Shown here piece after piece: positions 34,370 to 40,620 of a stretch of 40,620 nucleotides of DNA (its first letter is position 1; each line of letters starts with the position of its first letter). The notes below the pieces were generated by a model. That model ran no database searches. It was not told the DNA's origin and was given only the letters and a program-made list of their open reading frames with translations. Both the position numbers and the translations under genes were made by a program. This DNA is from Methylorubrum zatmanii. GTDB lineage: Bacteria; Pseudomonadota; Alphaproteobacteria; Rhizobiales; Beijerinckiaceae. The stretch is from NCBI RefSeq assembly GCF_014845115.1, contig NZ_NKUI01000064.1, positions 1 through 40,620 on the forward strand, read 5' to 3'.

Positions 34370-35418
34370 GCGGCGGCCCTTCTCGGCGCGGCGGGGGCGG
34401 CAACGGTCGCCGTCCGACGGACGGGCGCGCGCGCAAGATCCGCCTCCGCCAGCTTGGCGAGGACGAGGAGGAGCAGGCCGAGGACGGCGAGCCCATAGGC
34501 CCAGCCGGTCAGGTCGCGGCGGGGGCGCTCCTCGGTATAGGGGATCGGATCGCGCTCCAGCGCCTCGATCTGCCGGACGGCGCTCGCCACGGCCTCGGCC
34601 CCTTCCGCCTCGAAGGCGCGGTAGGGCACGCCGAGGCTTTTGAAGAACAGGTCGAGATGGCGCTCCGGCGCCGCCTGCGGCGTGTCCTCGCCGGCCGGCT
34701 TGTCATGGATCGAGGGCGAACCCTTGGTGCGCAGGAACAGCCAGTAGAGGTTCGGCCGCACCTTGGCGAACTCGGCGCGGAGCTGACCCTGGATGCGCGG
34801 ATCGATCACCGCCGCGCCGTCCGAGACCAGCAGCAGCGCCCGCGACACGCCCGGCGCGCTCGGCCCGAACTGCGACAGGGCCATGCCCAGGCCACGGGCG
34901 ACGTTGGTGTAATCGAGACCCGGCCGGTCGATGGCGGCGATGGCCGCGCGCACGGCGTCGTGCCGGTCGGTCATCGGCACGACCAGCATCGGCGCCGTCG
35001 AGAAGGCGGTGACGGCGAACTGGTCGTGGGCGCGCTCGCCGACGAAGTCGCGCAGGATGCGCCGGGAGGCCGCCGCCTTCGATTCCTCCTCCCCCGAGGG
35101 CTGCCGGCCGGCAAAGGTCTCGTTCATGCTGCCGGAGCGGTCGATCAGCATCGAGACCTGCGCGCCGATGCCGATGCGGGTCACCCGCTCGCCCGCGCGG
35201 TAGGGCCCGGCGAGCGCCAGGACGAGACCGCCGATGGCCAGCATGCCGGCGGCGGTCAGGGCGATCCGAAGACCGGAGGAGAGGGGGTCTGCGGGAACGG
35301 CGGAGACCGAGGAGACCGCGTTGCGCCGGGTGACGGACAGGACCAGCGGCAGCAGCGCCAGCGGCAGGAACCAGAGCAGCCAAGGCGTGGCCGCGCCGAG
35401 CGGGGGGAGGAGTGCCAC
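34366..35418 (-). CDS. mxaC: MxaC, von Willebrand A domain membrane protein
   Basis: The 350-residue BatA-like protein has membrane segments at about 12-28 and 51-70, a VWA domain whose MIDAS is the canonical D93-R-S95-G-S97, and a C-terminal membrane segment (GWAYGLAVLGLLLLVLAKL). It is required for calcium-dependent assembly of methanol dehydrogenase, probably with MxaA, K and L. The GTG at 35418 lies 4 nt beyond the mxaA stop and is the first start after it in frame; upstream reading frame is Arg/Cys-rich antisense-like sequence within mxaA. Confidence 0.88.
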   Translation of the reverse strand: MALLPPLGAATPWLLWFLPLALLPLVLSVTRRNAVSSVSAVPADPLSSGLRIALTAAGMLAIGGLVLALAGPYRAGERVTRIGIGAQVSMLIDRSGSMNETFAGRQPSGEEESKAAASRRILRDFVGERAHDQFAVTAFSTAPMLVVPMTDRHDAVRAAIAAIDRPGLDYTNVARGLGMALSQFGPSAPGVSRALLLVSDGAAVIDPRIQGQLRAEFAKVRPNLYWLFLRTKGSPSIHDKPAGEDTPQAAPERHLDLFFKSLGVPYRAFEAEGAEAVASAVRQIEALERDPIPYTEERPRRDLTGWAYGLAVLGLLLLVLAKLAEADLARAPVRRTATVAAPAAPRRAAA

Positions 35419-35422
35419 GGGA

Positions 35423-36364
35423 TCACGCGCTCCGCTCGACCGCGCCGAGGCGGCGCAGCAGCCCCTCGATCTCCGGCAGGGGCAGCCTCTGGCTCGCGCC
35501 GGCGGTGTCCCGCCCGAAGAAGGCGAGCCGGGAAGCGGCGAAGAAGCTGGCGAGGCCGCTCTCCTGCGGCCGGAACACCGGGTGGCGCGCCAGGAAATCG
35601 GGAAGGTCGTCGGCCAGCACCCGGCGGCCATCGGTCTCGTCGAGGCCGCGATGCAGGGCGAGCAGGGCGTCGCGGTACAGGGCTTCGCCCTCCGAGCGCC
35701 GCCTGGCCCGGCGCAACGCCTTCAGGGCCAGCGCGAAGGGCCGGCCGCGGCGGCGGCCGAAGATCCACCAAGCCCGGTCATAGGCGAGGAGGAGCAGCGC
35801 CAGCACGGCGAGCCCGAGACAGATGCCCGCCGAGGCCAGGGCCGGCTGCGGATCGAGGCGCGGCGCCCGGCCGTCGGGCCGCAGGTATTCGGCGGGATCG
35901 TCGCGCCGCTCGGGCTGCACCTCGCGCAGGGGCGAGACGCCGATCTTCCAGGCGGGCACCTGCGCCACCGCCGTGGTGGAGCCGTTGCTGCCCGCGCTCT
36001 CGACGGTCACGGGGAAGCCCGGCACCTCGAGGGTGCGGGCGTCGAGGGCGACGTAGAAATCCTGATAGGTCAGGTGCAGCCGGATCACGGCCGAGCCGTC
36101 GCCCGCCCGGCTCTCCTCCGCCCGGACGTCCCGCAGGTCGAGCCAGTAGGCGACGGGGCCCGGTTTCGGCAGGGAGGATCGTTGCAAGGTAAAGCCGGGA
36201 TCGGTGCGGATCTCGGCCTGGACCTGCACGAGGTCGCCCTGGAAATAGCCGAAGGCGCGGGGCGTGCGCAGCTCGACGCCGCGCACCTGTGCCGCGGCCG
36301 GCGACGGAGCGGCGAGGAACGCGGCCACGGCGACGAGAAGGGCGGCGGAGGGGGGAGCGCGCAT
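35423..36364 (-). CDS. mxaA: MxaA, periplasmic/membrane maturation protein
   Basis: The 313-residue protein has a signal peptide (SAALLVAVAAFLAAPSPAAAQ), a periplasmic beta-rich domain (30-150), a membrane helix (GICLGLAVLALLLLAYDRAWW) and a cytoplasmic helical tail. MxaA is one of the factors needed for calcium insertion into methanol dehydrogenase. ATG 36364 lies 5 nt after the mxaS stop. The BatD-like layout beside MoxR, DUF58 and two VWA proteins matches the MoxR-type chaperone loci seen in other bacteria. Confidence 0.88.
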   Translation of the reverse strand: MRAPPSAALLVAVAAFLAAPSPAAAQVRGVELRTPRAFGYFQGDLVQVQAEIRTDPGFTLQRSSLPKPGPVAYWLDLRDVRAEESRAGDGSAVIRLHLTYQDFYVALDARTLEVPGFPVTVESAGSNGSTTAVAQVPAWKIGVSPLREVQPERRDDPAEYLRPDGRAPRLDPQPALASAGICLGLAVLALLLLAYDRAWWIFGRRRGRPFALALKALRRARRRSEGEALYRDALLALHRGLDETDGRRVLADDLPDFLARHPVFRPQESGLASFFAASRLAFFGRDTAGASQRLPLPEIEGLLRRLGAVERSA

Positions 36365-36369
36365 CGCTC

Positions 36370-37227
36370 TCACGTCGTCATCAGGTGGCGGCTCAGCGCC
36401 TCCGCATCGAAGCGGTCGGCGAGCCGGAAGGGGGGGCGGGCAAACGGCGCGCAGATCCGGCGCAAGCGCTCGACGCGCTCCGCCTCGCGGATGATCCAGC
36501 GGCGGCGCAGGGACGGGCGCAGGAAGACGAGGCGGCGGCCGGCGCCCTCCAGATCGTCGAGTTCCACCAAGCCCCAGGCCGGCAGTCCCTCGTCCTCGGC
36601 GGAATCGGCCAGCAGCACCGGCGTCACGTCGTGGAGCGCCAGCGCGGAGAGCACTCGCTCGATCAGGTCCTGCGGCCAGCGGAAATCCGAGACGAGGAAG
36701 ATCAGCTTCGGGCGTCCGGCCAAGCGGCGGGCCGCTTCCAGCAGGCCCTCGGCGCCGCGACCCTCGCACGGAGCGGTGCCAAGGCGGGTGGCGGCGGCCT
36801 GGGCGGCGGCGTGATGACGGGTCGCGGGCAGCGTCAGCTCGTCCCGCAGGCTGCCGTCGCAGGCCATCAGGCCGAAGCCGTCGCCGATGCGGGTGGCCGA
36901 GCGGGAGAGCGCCGCGCAGAAGGAAGTGGCGAGGCCGAACCGGTCGGCGCGGCCGCGGAAGCGCATGGAGGCGGAGAGATCGACCAGCGCGTAGGTCTCC
37001 ACCGGGCTGCGCGTCTCGAAGCGGCGGACGACCACGCCCTCGAACGGATCGCGCAGGGAGGCGCGCAGGTCGATGCGGCGCGCATCCGGCAGCCGCAGGA
37101 AGCCGACCTGATCGCGAAAGGTGCCGAGGCCGCCGGCATCGCGCCCGCGATGGGCGCCGACGCGGTGTCCGCCGGGCCGCCAGCGCGGCAGGTAGACGAT
37201 GTCGGCCGCGTCCTCCGGGCCGCTCAC
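36370..37227 (-). CDS. mxaS: MxaS, DUF58-family protein
   Basis: The 285-residue protein has the DUF58 pattern including FEGVVVRRFETRSPVETY and a MIDAS-like D83-L-S-A-S87 (LVDLSASM). No membrane segment is obvious. It normally accompanies a MoxR ATPase and VWA proteins, and mxaS is the standard name at this position. It starts at GTG 37227, overlapping the mxaR stop (GTGA). Confidence 0.9.
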   Translation of the reverse strand: MSGPEDAADIVYLPRWRPGGHRVGAHRGRDAGGLGTFRDQVGFLRLPDARRIDLRASLRDPFEGVVVRRFETRSPVETYALVDLSASMRFRGRADRFGLATSFCAALSRSATRIGDGFGLMACDGSLRDELTLPATRHHAAAQAAATRLGTAPCEGRGAEGLLEAARRLAGRPKLIFLVSDFRWPQDLIERVLSALALHDVTPVLLADSAEDEGLPAWGLVELDDLEGAGRRLVFLRPSLRRRWIIREAERVERLRRICAPFARPPFRLADRFDAEALSRHLMTT

Positions 37228-38255
37228 GGGGCGGGCACCGTCTCGAACACAGCCCGGATCAACTCGGGCACGATCTCGGTGCGCCGCATCTCGTAGACCG
37301 GTTCGAGGAAGACGCGGTGGGCCATCACGGCGGGGAAGACCGCCCGGATGTCCTCCGGCACCAACCAGTCACGGCCCTCCAGCCAGGCGCGGACGCGGGC
37401 GGCGCGCACGAGGAAGGCGACGCCGCGGGGCGAGGCACCGCCCTGGACCAAGCGGTCCATGTCGATCCCGGACAGCCGGATTCCGGCCGGGCCGGGCCGG
37501 GCCAGCGCCTCCCAGAGCCCGACGACATAGGCCTCGATCGCCGGCTCGGCCCGGATCGCGTGCTGGATCGCGCTGGCGATACTGCCGACGCGGTCATGGT
37601 CGAGCACGCCCGTGGCGACCTCTTCGGTCAGGCGGTCGGTGTCGTGGAAGCGGGGATCGAACACCAGGGCGCGGCGGACCCCGGCGTCCCGCGGCGCCTC
37701 CATGCCGATCTCCATCAGGAAGCGGTCGCGGGCGGCGGCGGGGAGCTCGAAGGTCTCCTCGCGCTCGACCCGGTTGCGGTCCGCGAAGACTTGGAGATGG
37801 GGAAAGCGGTACTCGCGGTTGAAGGCGGACACGCTGCGCTCGGCCATGATGCGCAGGAGCAGCGCGTGGACCTGGGGCCGGGCGCGGTTGATCTCGTTGA
37901 AGAAGAAGACCGAGAGATCCTCCGCCTGCCGCAGCACCGGGCCGGGCTCCACGCGCGGACGGCCGTCCTCGCCGAGAGAGGTGTGATAGATCAGGTCCGT
38001 CGGCATCATGTCGACGGTGCCCTCGACGCGCTCGTAGGCGCCCCCCAACCCCCGGGCCACCGCACGCAGCAGCGTCGTCTTGCCGACACCGACATCGCCT
38101 TCGAGCATGACGTGGCCGCGGGCGAAGATCGCGATGGTCAGGAGACGGATTGCCCGCTCCTGACCAATCACGGCCTTGCCGACCTCGCGCTCGAAGCGCG
38201 CGGCCGCTTCCCGCCAATCGGTGAGCATCGCGTCGCCGGGGCGCAGAGTGTTCAT
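37224..38255 (-). CDS. mxaR: MxaR, MoxR-family AAA+ ATPase
   Basis: The 343-residue AAA+ protein has Walker A GDVGVGKT at residues 53-60. Walker B is VFFFNEINRA at about 116-125, with Asn where AAA+ proteins usually have Asp before Glu. A pore or substrate-contact loop and the sensor ARDRFLMEIG segment follow. MoxR ATPases act as chaperones for metal-cofactor proteins, often with VWA partners. Here MxaS, MxaC and MxaL are the likely partners in methanol dehydrogenase maturation. It is the first gene after the mxaI-mxaR inverted repeat. Confidence 0.92.
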   Translation of the reverse strand: MNTLRPGDAMLTDWREAAARFEREVGKAVIGQERAIRLLTIAIFARGHVMLEGDVGVGKTTLLRAVARGLGGAYERVEGTVDMMPTDLIYHTSLGEDGRPRVEPGPVLRQAEDLSVFFFNEINRARPQVHALLLRIMAERSVSAFNREYRFPHLQVFADRNRVEREETFELPAAARDRFLMEIGMEAPRDAGVRRALVFDPRFHDTDRLTEEVATGVLDHDRVGSIASAIQHAIRAEPAIEAYVVGLWEALARPGPAGIRLSGIDMDRLVQGGASPRGVAFLVRAARVRAWLEGRDWLVPEDIRAVFPAVMAHRVFLEPVYEMRRTEIVPELIRAVFETVPAP

Positions 38256-38297
38256 TCGCCGTGCTGGCCTTTTTCTTTCATGGGCGCCACGCGCAAT

Positions 38298-38453
38298 CCC
38301 TCCCCCTCTGCGGGGGAGGGTGGCCCCCGAAGGGGGTCAGGAGAGGGGAGCGCCGCTTCCGCCGGATCAACGCCGGCCGAGAGCGGTACCGTCGTGCTGC
38401 CCCTCTCCCGCCTCGCATCCGCGAGGCACCCTCCCCCGCAGAGGGGGGAGGGT
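38298..38453. repeat. Long imperfect inverted repeat between mxaI and mxaR
   Basis: The 209-bp gap 38256-38464 holds two arms of about 50 nt (38298-38350 and 38398-38453) that are imperfect reverse complements. Each begins from the outside with CCCTCCCCCTCTGCGGGGG-type sequence and is itself partly palindromic. The loop between arms is about 47 nt. It resembles a miniature mobile or extragenic palindromic element. As transcribed from mxaI to mxaR it would fold into a very stable structure that could stop or slow polymerase or protect the upstream mRNA. Confidence 0.8.
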
Positions 38454-38464
38454 GGAGGCACGGC

Positions 38465-38758
38465 TCAGTTCGCCGAGATCTTGCTGACGTCGTATTCGAA
38501 CTTGCCGGTCTTCTTGAAGTTCTCGACCCGCTTCTTGTTGCGCTCCTCCATCGCCTTGATGGAATCGGCCTGCTTGTTCAGTTCCTTGGGATCGTGCTTG
38601 GGATCGTACTTGGAGCCGGCGATCTTCTCGGGGAAGCCGGGCTTCGGCTCCCAGCAATTGCCCGCCGCCTTACACTTGGTGCCATCGTAGGCGACGGCCG
38701 GGCCGGCGATTCCGGCCAGGGCAATGGCGGCGGCGGCAGCGATGAGAGTGGTCTTCAT
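38465..38758 (-). CDS. mxaI: MxaI, small (beta) subunit of methanol dehydrogenase
   Basis: The 97-residue precursor has a signal peptide ending near AGPAVA and a mature Lys-rich protein of about 74 residues starting YDGTKCKAAGNCWEPKPG. The C-K-A-A-G-N-C motif gives its disulfide. The rest is a long charged helix (ELNKQADSIKAMEERNKKR). MxaI wraps around the large MxaF subunit in the alpha2beta2 periplasmic enzyme. The ATG at 38758 follows GGAGGAAACC closely; a start at 38770 is possible but less suited. It follows mxaG after 115 bp. Confidence 0.97.
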   Translation of the reverse strand: MKTTLIAAAAAIALAGIAGPAVAYDGTKCKAAGNCWEPKPGFPEKIAGSKYDPKHDPKELNKQADSIKAMEERNKKRVENFKKTGKFEYDVSKISAN

Positions 38759-38873
38759 GGTTTCCTCCATTTCTTGAGACTTGCTCTTCTTGGGGCTTAC
38801 GCGAGCGGCGATGCTGGTTCATCGCCCGCCCCTTGATCGCGCCGGTAGAACCCCGGCTCGAAACCCGAAAGGA
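38759..38873. other. mxaG-mxaI intergenic spacer with small hairpin
   Basis: Apart from the mxaI ribosome binding site near 38765, it contains GGCGATG and CATCGCC (38807-38813 and 38820-38826), a 7-bp stem with a 6-nt loop. It may stabilise the upstream mRNA end or modulate mxaI translation. Confidence 0.4.
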
Positions 38874-39467
38874 TCACTCCTCCAGCGGCTTGCACTGGCC
38901 CTTGGCGTCCTTCGGGATGACTTCGCCCTGCTTGTAGGGCTTGTAGTTCTTCTTCTGCTCGTCGTTCAGCCAGACGGCATCCTGAACCGGCCCGGTATAG
39001 AGGTGCCGGATCCAGGCGATGGTCTGAAGCATCTCGTCGGGCGTCAGATTTTCGTTGTGCGGCCCCATCATGCCGTTGGCGCCACCGAAGATCGTCGAAA
39101 ACAGGCCGGCATCCGTCGTGTTGGACGGATAGGTCCAGTAATTGTCGTTGAGGCCCGGCCCAAGTTTGCCTTCCGCCAAGTGGCCGTGGCAGCCCGAGCA
39201 GGAGGTCGCGAACAGACTCTCGCCGTTGCGCAGGCAGGACTTGTCGTCGATGTAGCTGTTCTCGCCGGTCTGGAAGAACTTCTTCACCGCCGGGGTGTCA
39301 CGGCCGCCTTCCTTGCCCTGGGTCACATCGAGCGGTTCGCCGGTCACCGTATTGCGGAATACGATCCCCGATTGCGGGGCGGATTGCGGCTGGGCGAGGA
39401 CGGGCGGGCTGCCCGCGACGAGCGTGAGCCCGAGGAGGGCGGTCCCGATCTTTGTCCGGTTCATCAT
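38874..39467 (-). CDS. mxaG: MxaG, cytochrome cL
   Basis: The periplasmic c-type cytochrome (about 197 residues with signal) accepts electrons from methanol dehydrogenase. The signal peptide runs to about residue 25 (SPPVLA). The haem motif is C90-S-G-C93-H94 (ATSCSGCHGHLAEG), and the sixth ligand is probably one of the methionines in GANGMMGPHN. Extra cysteines (C78, and one near the C-terminus in GQCKPLEE) may form a disulfide. Two adjacent ATGs at 39467 and 39464 give the normal length; starts at 39488 and 39515 would extend the signal peptide. It sits 44 bp after mxaJ. Confidence 0.95.
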   Translation of the reverse strand: MMNRTKIGTALLGLTLVAGSPPVLAQPQSAPQSGIVFRNTVTGEPLDVTQGKEGGRDTPAVKKFFQTGENSYIDDKSCLRNGESLFATSCSGCHGHLAEGKLGPGLNDNYWTYPSNTTDAGLFSTIFGGANGMMGPHNENLTPDEMLQTIAWIRHLYTGPVQDAVWLNDEQKKNYKPYKQGEVIPKDAKGQCKPLEE

Positions 39468-39511
39468 CGTCTTGTTCTTGGTCCTCATCGTGGTCTCGGC
39501 AGTGCGGCCGC

Positions 39512-40390
39512 TCAATTCGAGACGGGCAGCACGGGCACGCCCTCCTCCTTCAGGATCGCCTCGATCTTGGGCTTCGCCTTCTCAAGGGCGGCATCGATCT
39601 CAGCCTTCAGGGCGGTGTCGTCGCGACGCACGCCCATCGACTGGTCGAAGCTCTGCGGCAGCTTCTGGCCGTCGCTGCGGGTGGTGTCGTCGGGCACGGG
39701 GGTCATGCGCAGCTTCACGCCGGAATCCCGCACGTAGCGGGCGACATCGGGCCCGAAGGCCACGCCGACATCGGCCTTTCCGGTGGCGACCTCGTTCACC
39801 ATCCGGGCCGGATCGATCTGGGTGTACTGGTTGCGCGGGGCGCGGAAGTTCACCAGCGAGTAGAGATAGGCCATGTCCTCTTCGTAGCGGCCGATATCCT
39901 TGAGCATCGCCTCGCCCGGCGTGCCGAAGCCGACCACCATGTGGCCGATCTCCTTGAGCCGCGGATCGGACCAGGACTTGATGTCGAGATCCCTGTCGGC
40001 GCGGGTGAGGAACACGTAGCCCGAGCGGTAATAGGGCTTGCTGGTCAGCACCCGGGGATCGTCGGAATCGAGCCCGACCACCACGTCGCAGGTCTTCTTC
40101 TCCAGGCCGTCGCGCACGAGGTAGATCGCGGGCTTGCCGAGCCAGACGAACTGCGCCTTGCGGCCCATGGCCTCGGCGACGGCGGTGGCGATGCGGTTCT
40201 CCAGACCGGACCCGTCCTTGATCGAGAGCGGCGGCTGCTCGGCGGCGCAGACGCGCAGGGTTCCGGCATCCGGCTTCGCGGCGTCCGCAGCTTTCTGTTC
40301 CTGCGCCAGGGCGGATGCGCACAGGCTGGCAAAGGCGGTCAGAGCGGCGGCCGAGGCGATGGTACGGCGGCGTCCGTTCACGGGCGACAT
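39512..40390 (-). CDS. mxaJ: MxaJ, periplasmic solute-binding-like protein of methanol oxidation
   Basis: The 292-residue protein has a signal peptide (TIASAAALTAFASLCASALAQ) and a family 3 solute-binding fold: LRVCAAEQPPLSIKDGSG, then AEAMGRKAQFVWL, a C-terminal helical section and GVAFGPDVARYV. MxaJ is required for assembly or stability of methanol dehydrogenase in methylotrophs, and lies between mxaF and mxaG. ATG 40390 is preceded by GGAGGAACGAACAG, a good ribosome binding site; an ATG-type start further upstream at 40486 would add an Arg-rich extension. Confidence 0.95.
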   Translation of the reverse strand: MSPVNGRRRTIASAAALTAFASLCASALAQEQKAADAAKPDAGTLRVCAAEQPPLSIKDGSGLENRIATAVAEAMGRKAQFVWLGKPAIYLVRDGLEKKTCDVVVGLDSDDPRVLTSKPYYRSGYVFLTRADRDLDIKSWSDPRLKEIGHMVVGFGTPGEAMLKDIGRYEEDMAYLYSLVNFRAPRNQYTQIDPARMVNEVATGKADVGVAFGPDVARYVRDSGVKLRMTPVPDDTTRSDGQKLPQSFDQSMGVRRDDTALKAEIDAALEKAKPKIEAILKEEGVPVLPVSN

Positions 40391-40620
40391 CTGTTCGTTC
40401 CTCCGATTTCTTTTTTGAAGTCTTGGCGCCAGGACGAGCGGACCTGCTTTTTCATGTCCTTGTCTCGTCCGTCGCGCGGCTCTCATGCAGAAGGAGCGGG
40501 CGTTGCTGGGAGAAGCGACGTCGCACGCCCTGCGGAGAGGGAAGGGAGGGGACGCGGGCCCTCTCGCGGGTCGCCCGGATCCGCGTCCCCCCTGACCATG
40601 GCCCGTCCCGGATCCGGGAC
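40391..40620. other. mxaF-mxaJ intergenic region with inverted repeats
   Basis: No gene is visible in these 230 bp. Perfect arms GGGGACGCGG (40548-40557) and CCGCGTCCCC (40581-40590) form a hairpin with a 23-nt loop. GTCCCGGATCCGGGAC at 40605-40620 is a 16-bp palindrome at the edge. On the minus strand these lie after mxaF, which is expected just outside. They could shape the relative amount of mxaF and downstream transcript. Confidence 0.5.

Noticed and set aside
38298..38453. CRISPR-like or tandem repeat interpretation of the GC-rich element
   Set aside because: The copies are inverted, not direct, and there are only two arms, so it is not an array.

Overview
The window is GC-rich alphaproteobacterial DNA. 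Its right end carries most of a methanol dehydrogenase (mxa) operon in the order mxaJ-G-I-R-S-A-C-K-L-D-E-H-B, read on the minus strand. That order, the lanthanide-independent (calcium) MDH accessory set and the terminal response regulator mxaB point to a Methylobacterium/Methylorubrum species of the M. extorquens group. This is inferred from gene content and order; no database was searched.

Layout from left to right. (1) 1-1450: remains of a prophage. A minus-strand early operon (partial gene, HNH protein, NinB, small ORF) is joined by ATGA overlaps and abuts a plus-strand capsid-gene fragment. A tRNA-Gln(CTG) gene at 1464-1537 lies beside it and is a plausible integration site. (2) 1875-2594: a CcdA-type thiol-disulfide transporter. 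(3) 2718-4782: two glycosyltransferases. (4) 4936-9117: a regulatory island of two minus-strand LuxR-type regulators with unusual receiver domains, a 704-bp AT-rich spacer, and a plus-strand NarX-type histidine kinase with its own LuxR response regulator. (5) 9313-19385: a secreted-protein and sugar module. It holds a 1574-residue protein (sugar-dehydrogenase-like propeller, calcium motif, three malectin domains), a phosphomannomutase, and two tandem paralogues with a beta-helix followed by RTX calcium-binding repeats. (6) 19378-29961: an exopolysaccharide cluster with a Wzz/BY-kinase-like protein, the initiating polyprenyl-phosphate sugar transferase, GDP-mannose 3,5-epimerase-like protein, WecG/TagA transferase, UDP-glucuronate decarboxylase, an ExoF/Wza-like export protein and ManC. 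(7) 30007-40390: the mxa operon. mxaF should lie just beyond the right edge and is not in the window.

How the parts fit together. ManB (14247) and ManC (28135) would supply GDP-mannose. The 23490 epimerase could convert it to GDP-L-galactose or a related sugar, and the 25349 decarboxylase would supply UDP-xylose. WbaP-like, WecG-like and the two left-hand transferases would build a lipid-linked repeat, and the Wzz-like and ExoF/Wza-like proteins would control its length and export. No Wzx flippase or Wzy polymerase is visible here. The malectin and beta-helix/RTX proteins look like secreted, calcium-dependent carbohydrate-binding or carbohydrate-modifying partners of that polymer. In the mxa operon, J, G and I are structural or electron-transfer parts, R-S-A-C-K-L-D are maturation (calcium insertion) factors, E and H are poorly understood, and B is a regulator.

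The most interesting material is the secreted module with its regulatory palindromes, the receiver-degenerate LuxR proteins, and a large inverted repeat between mxaI and mxaR that could lower expression of the maturation genes relative to the structural genes.
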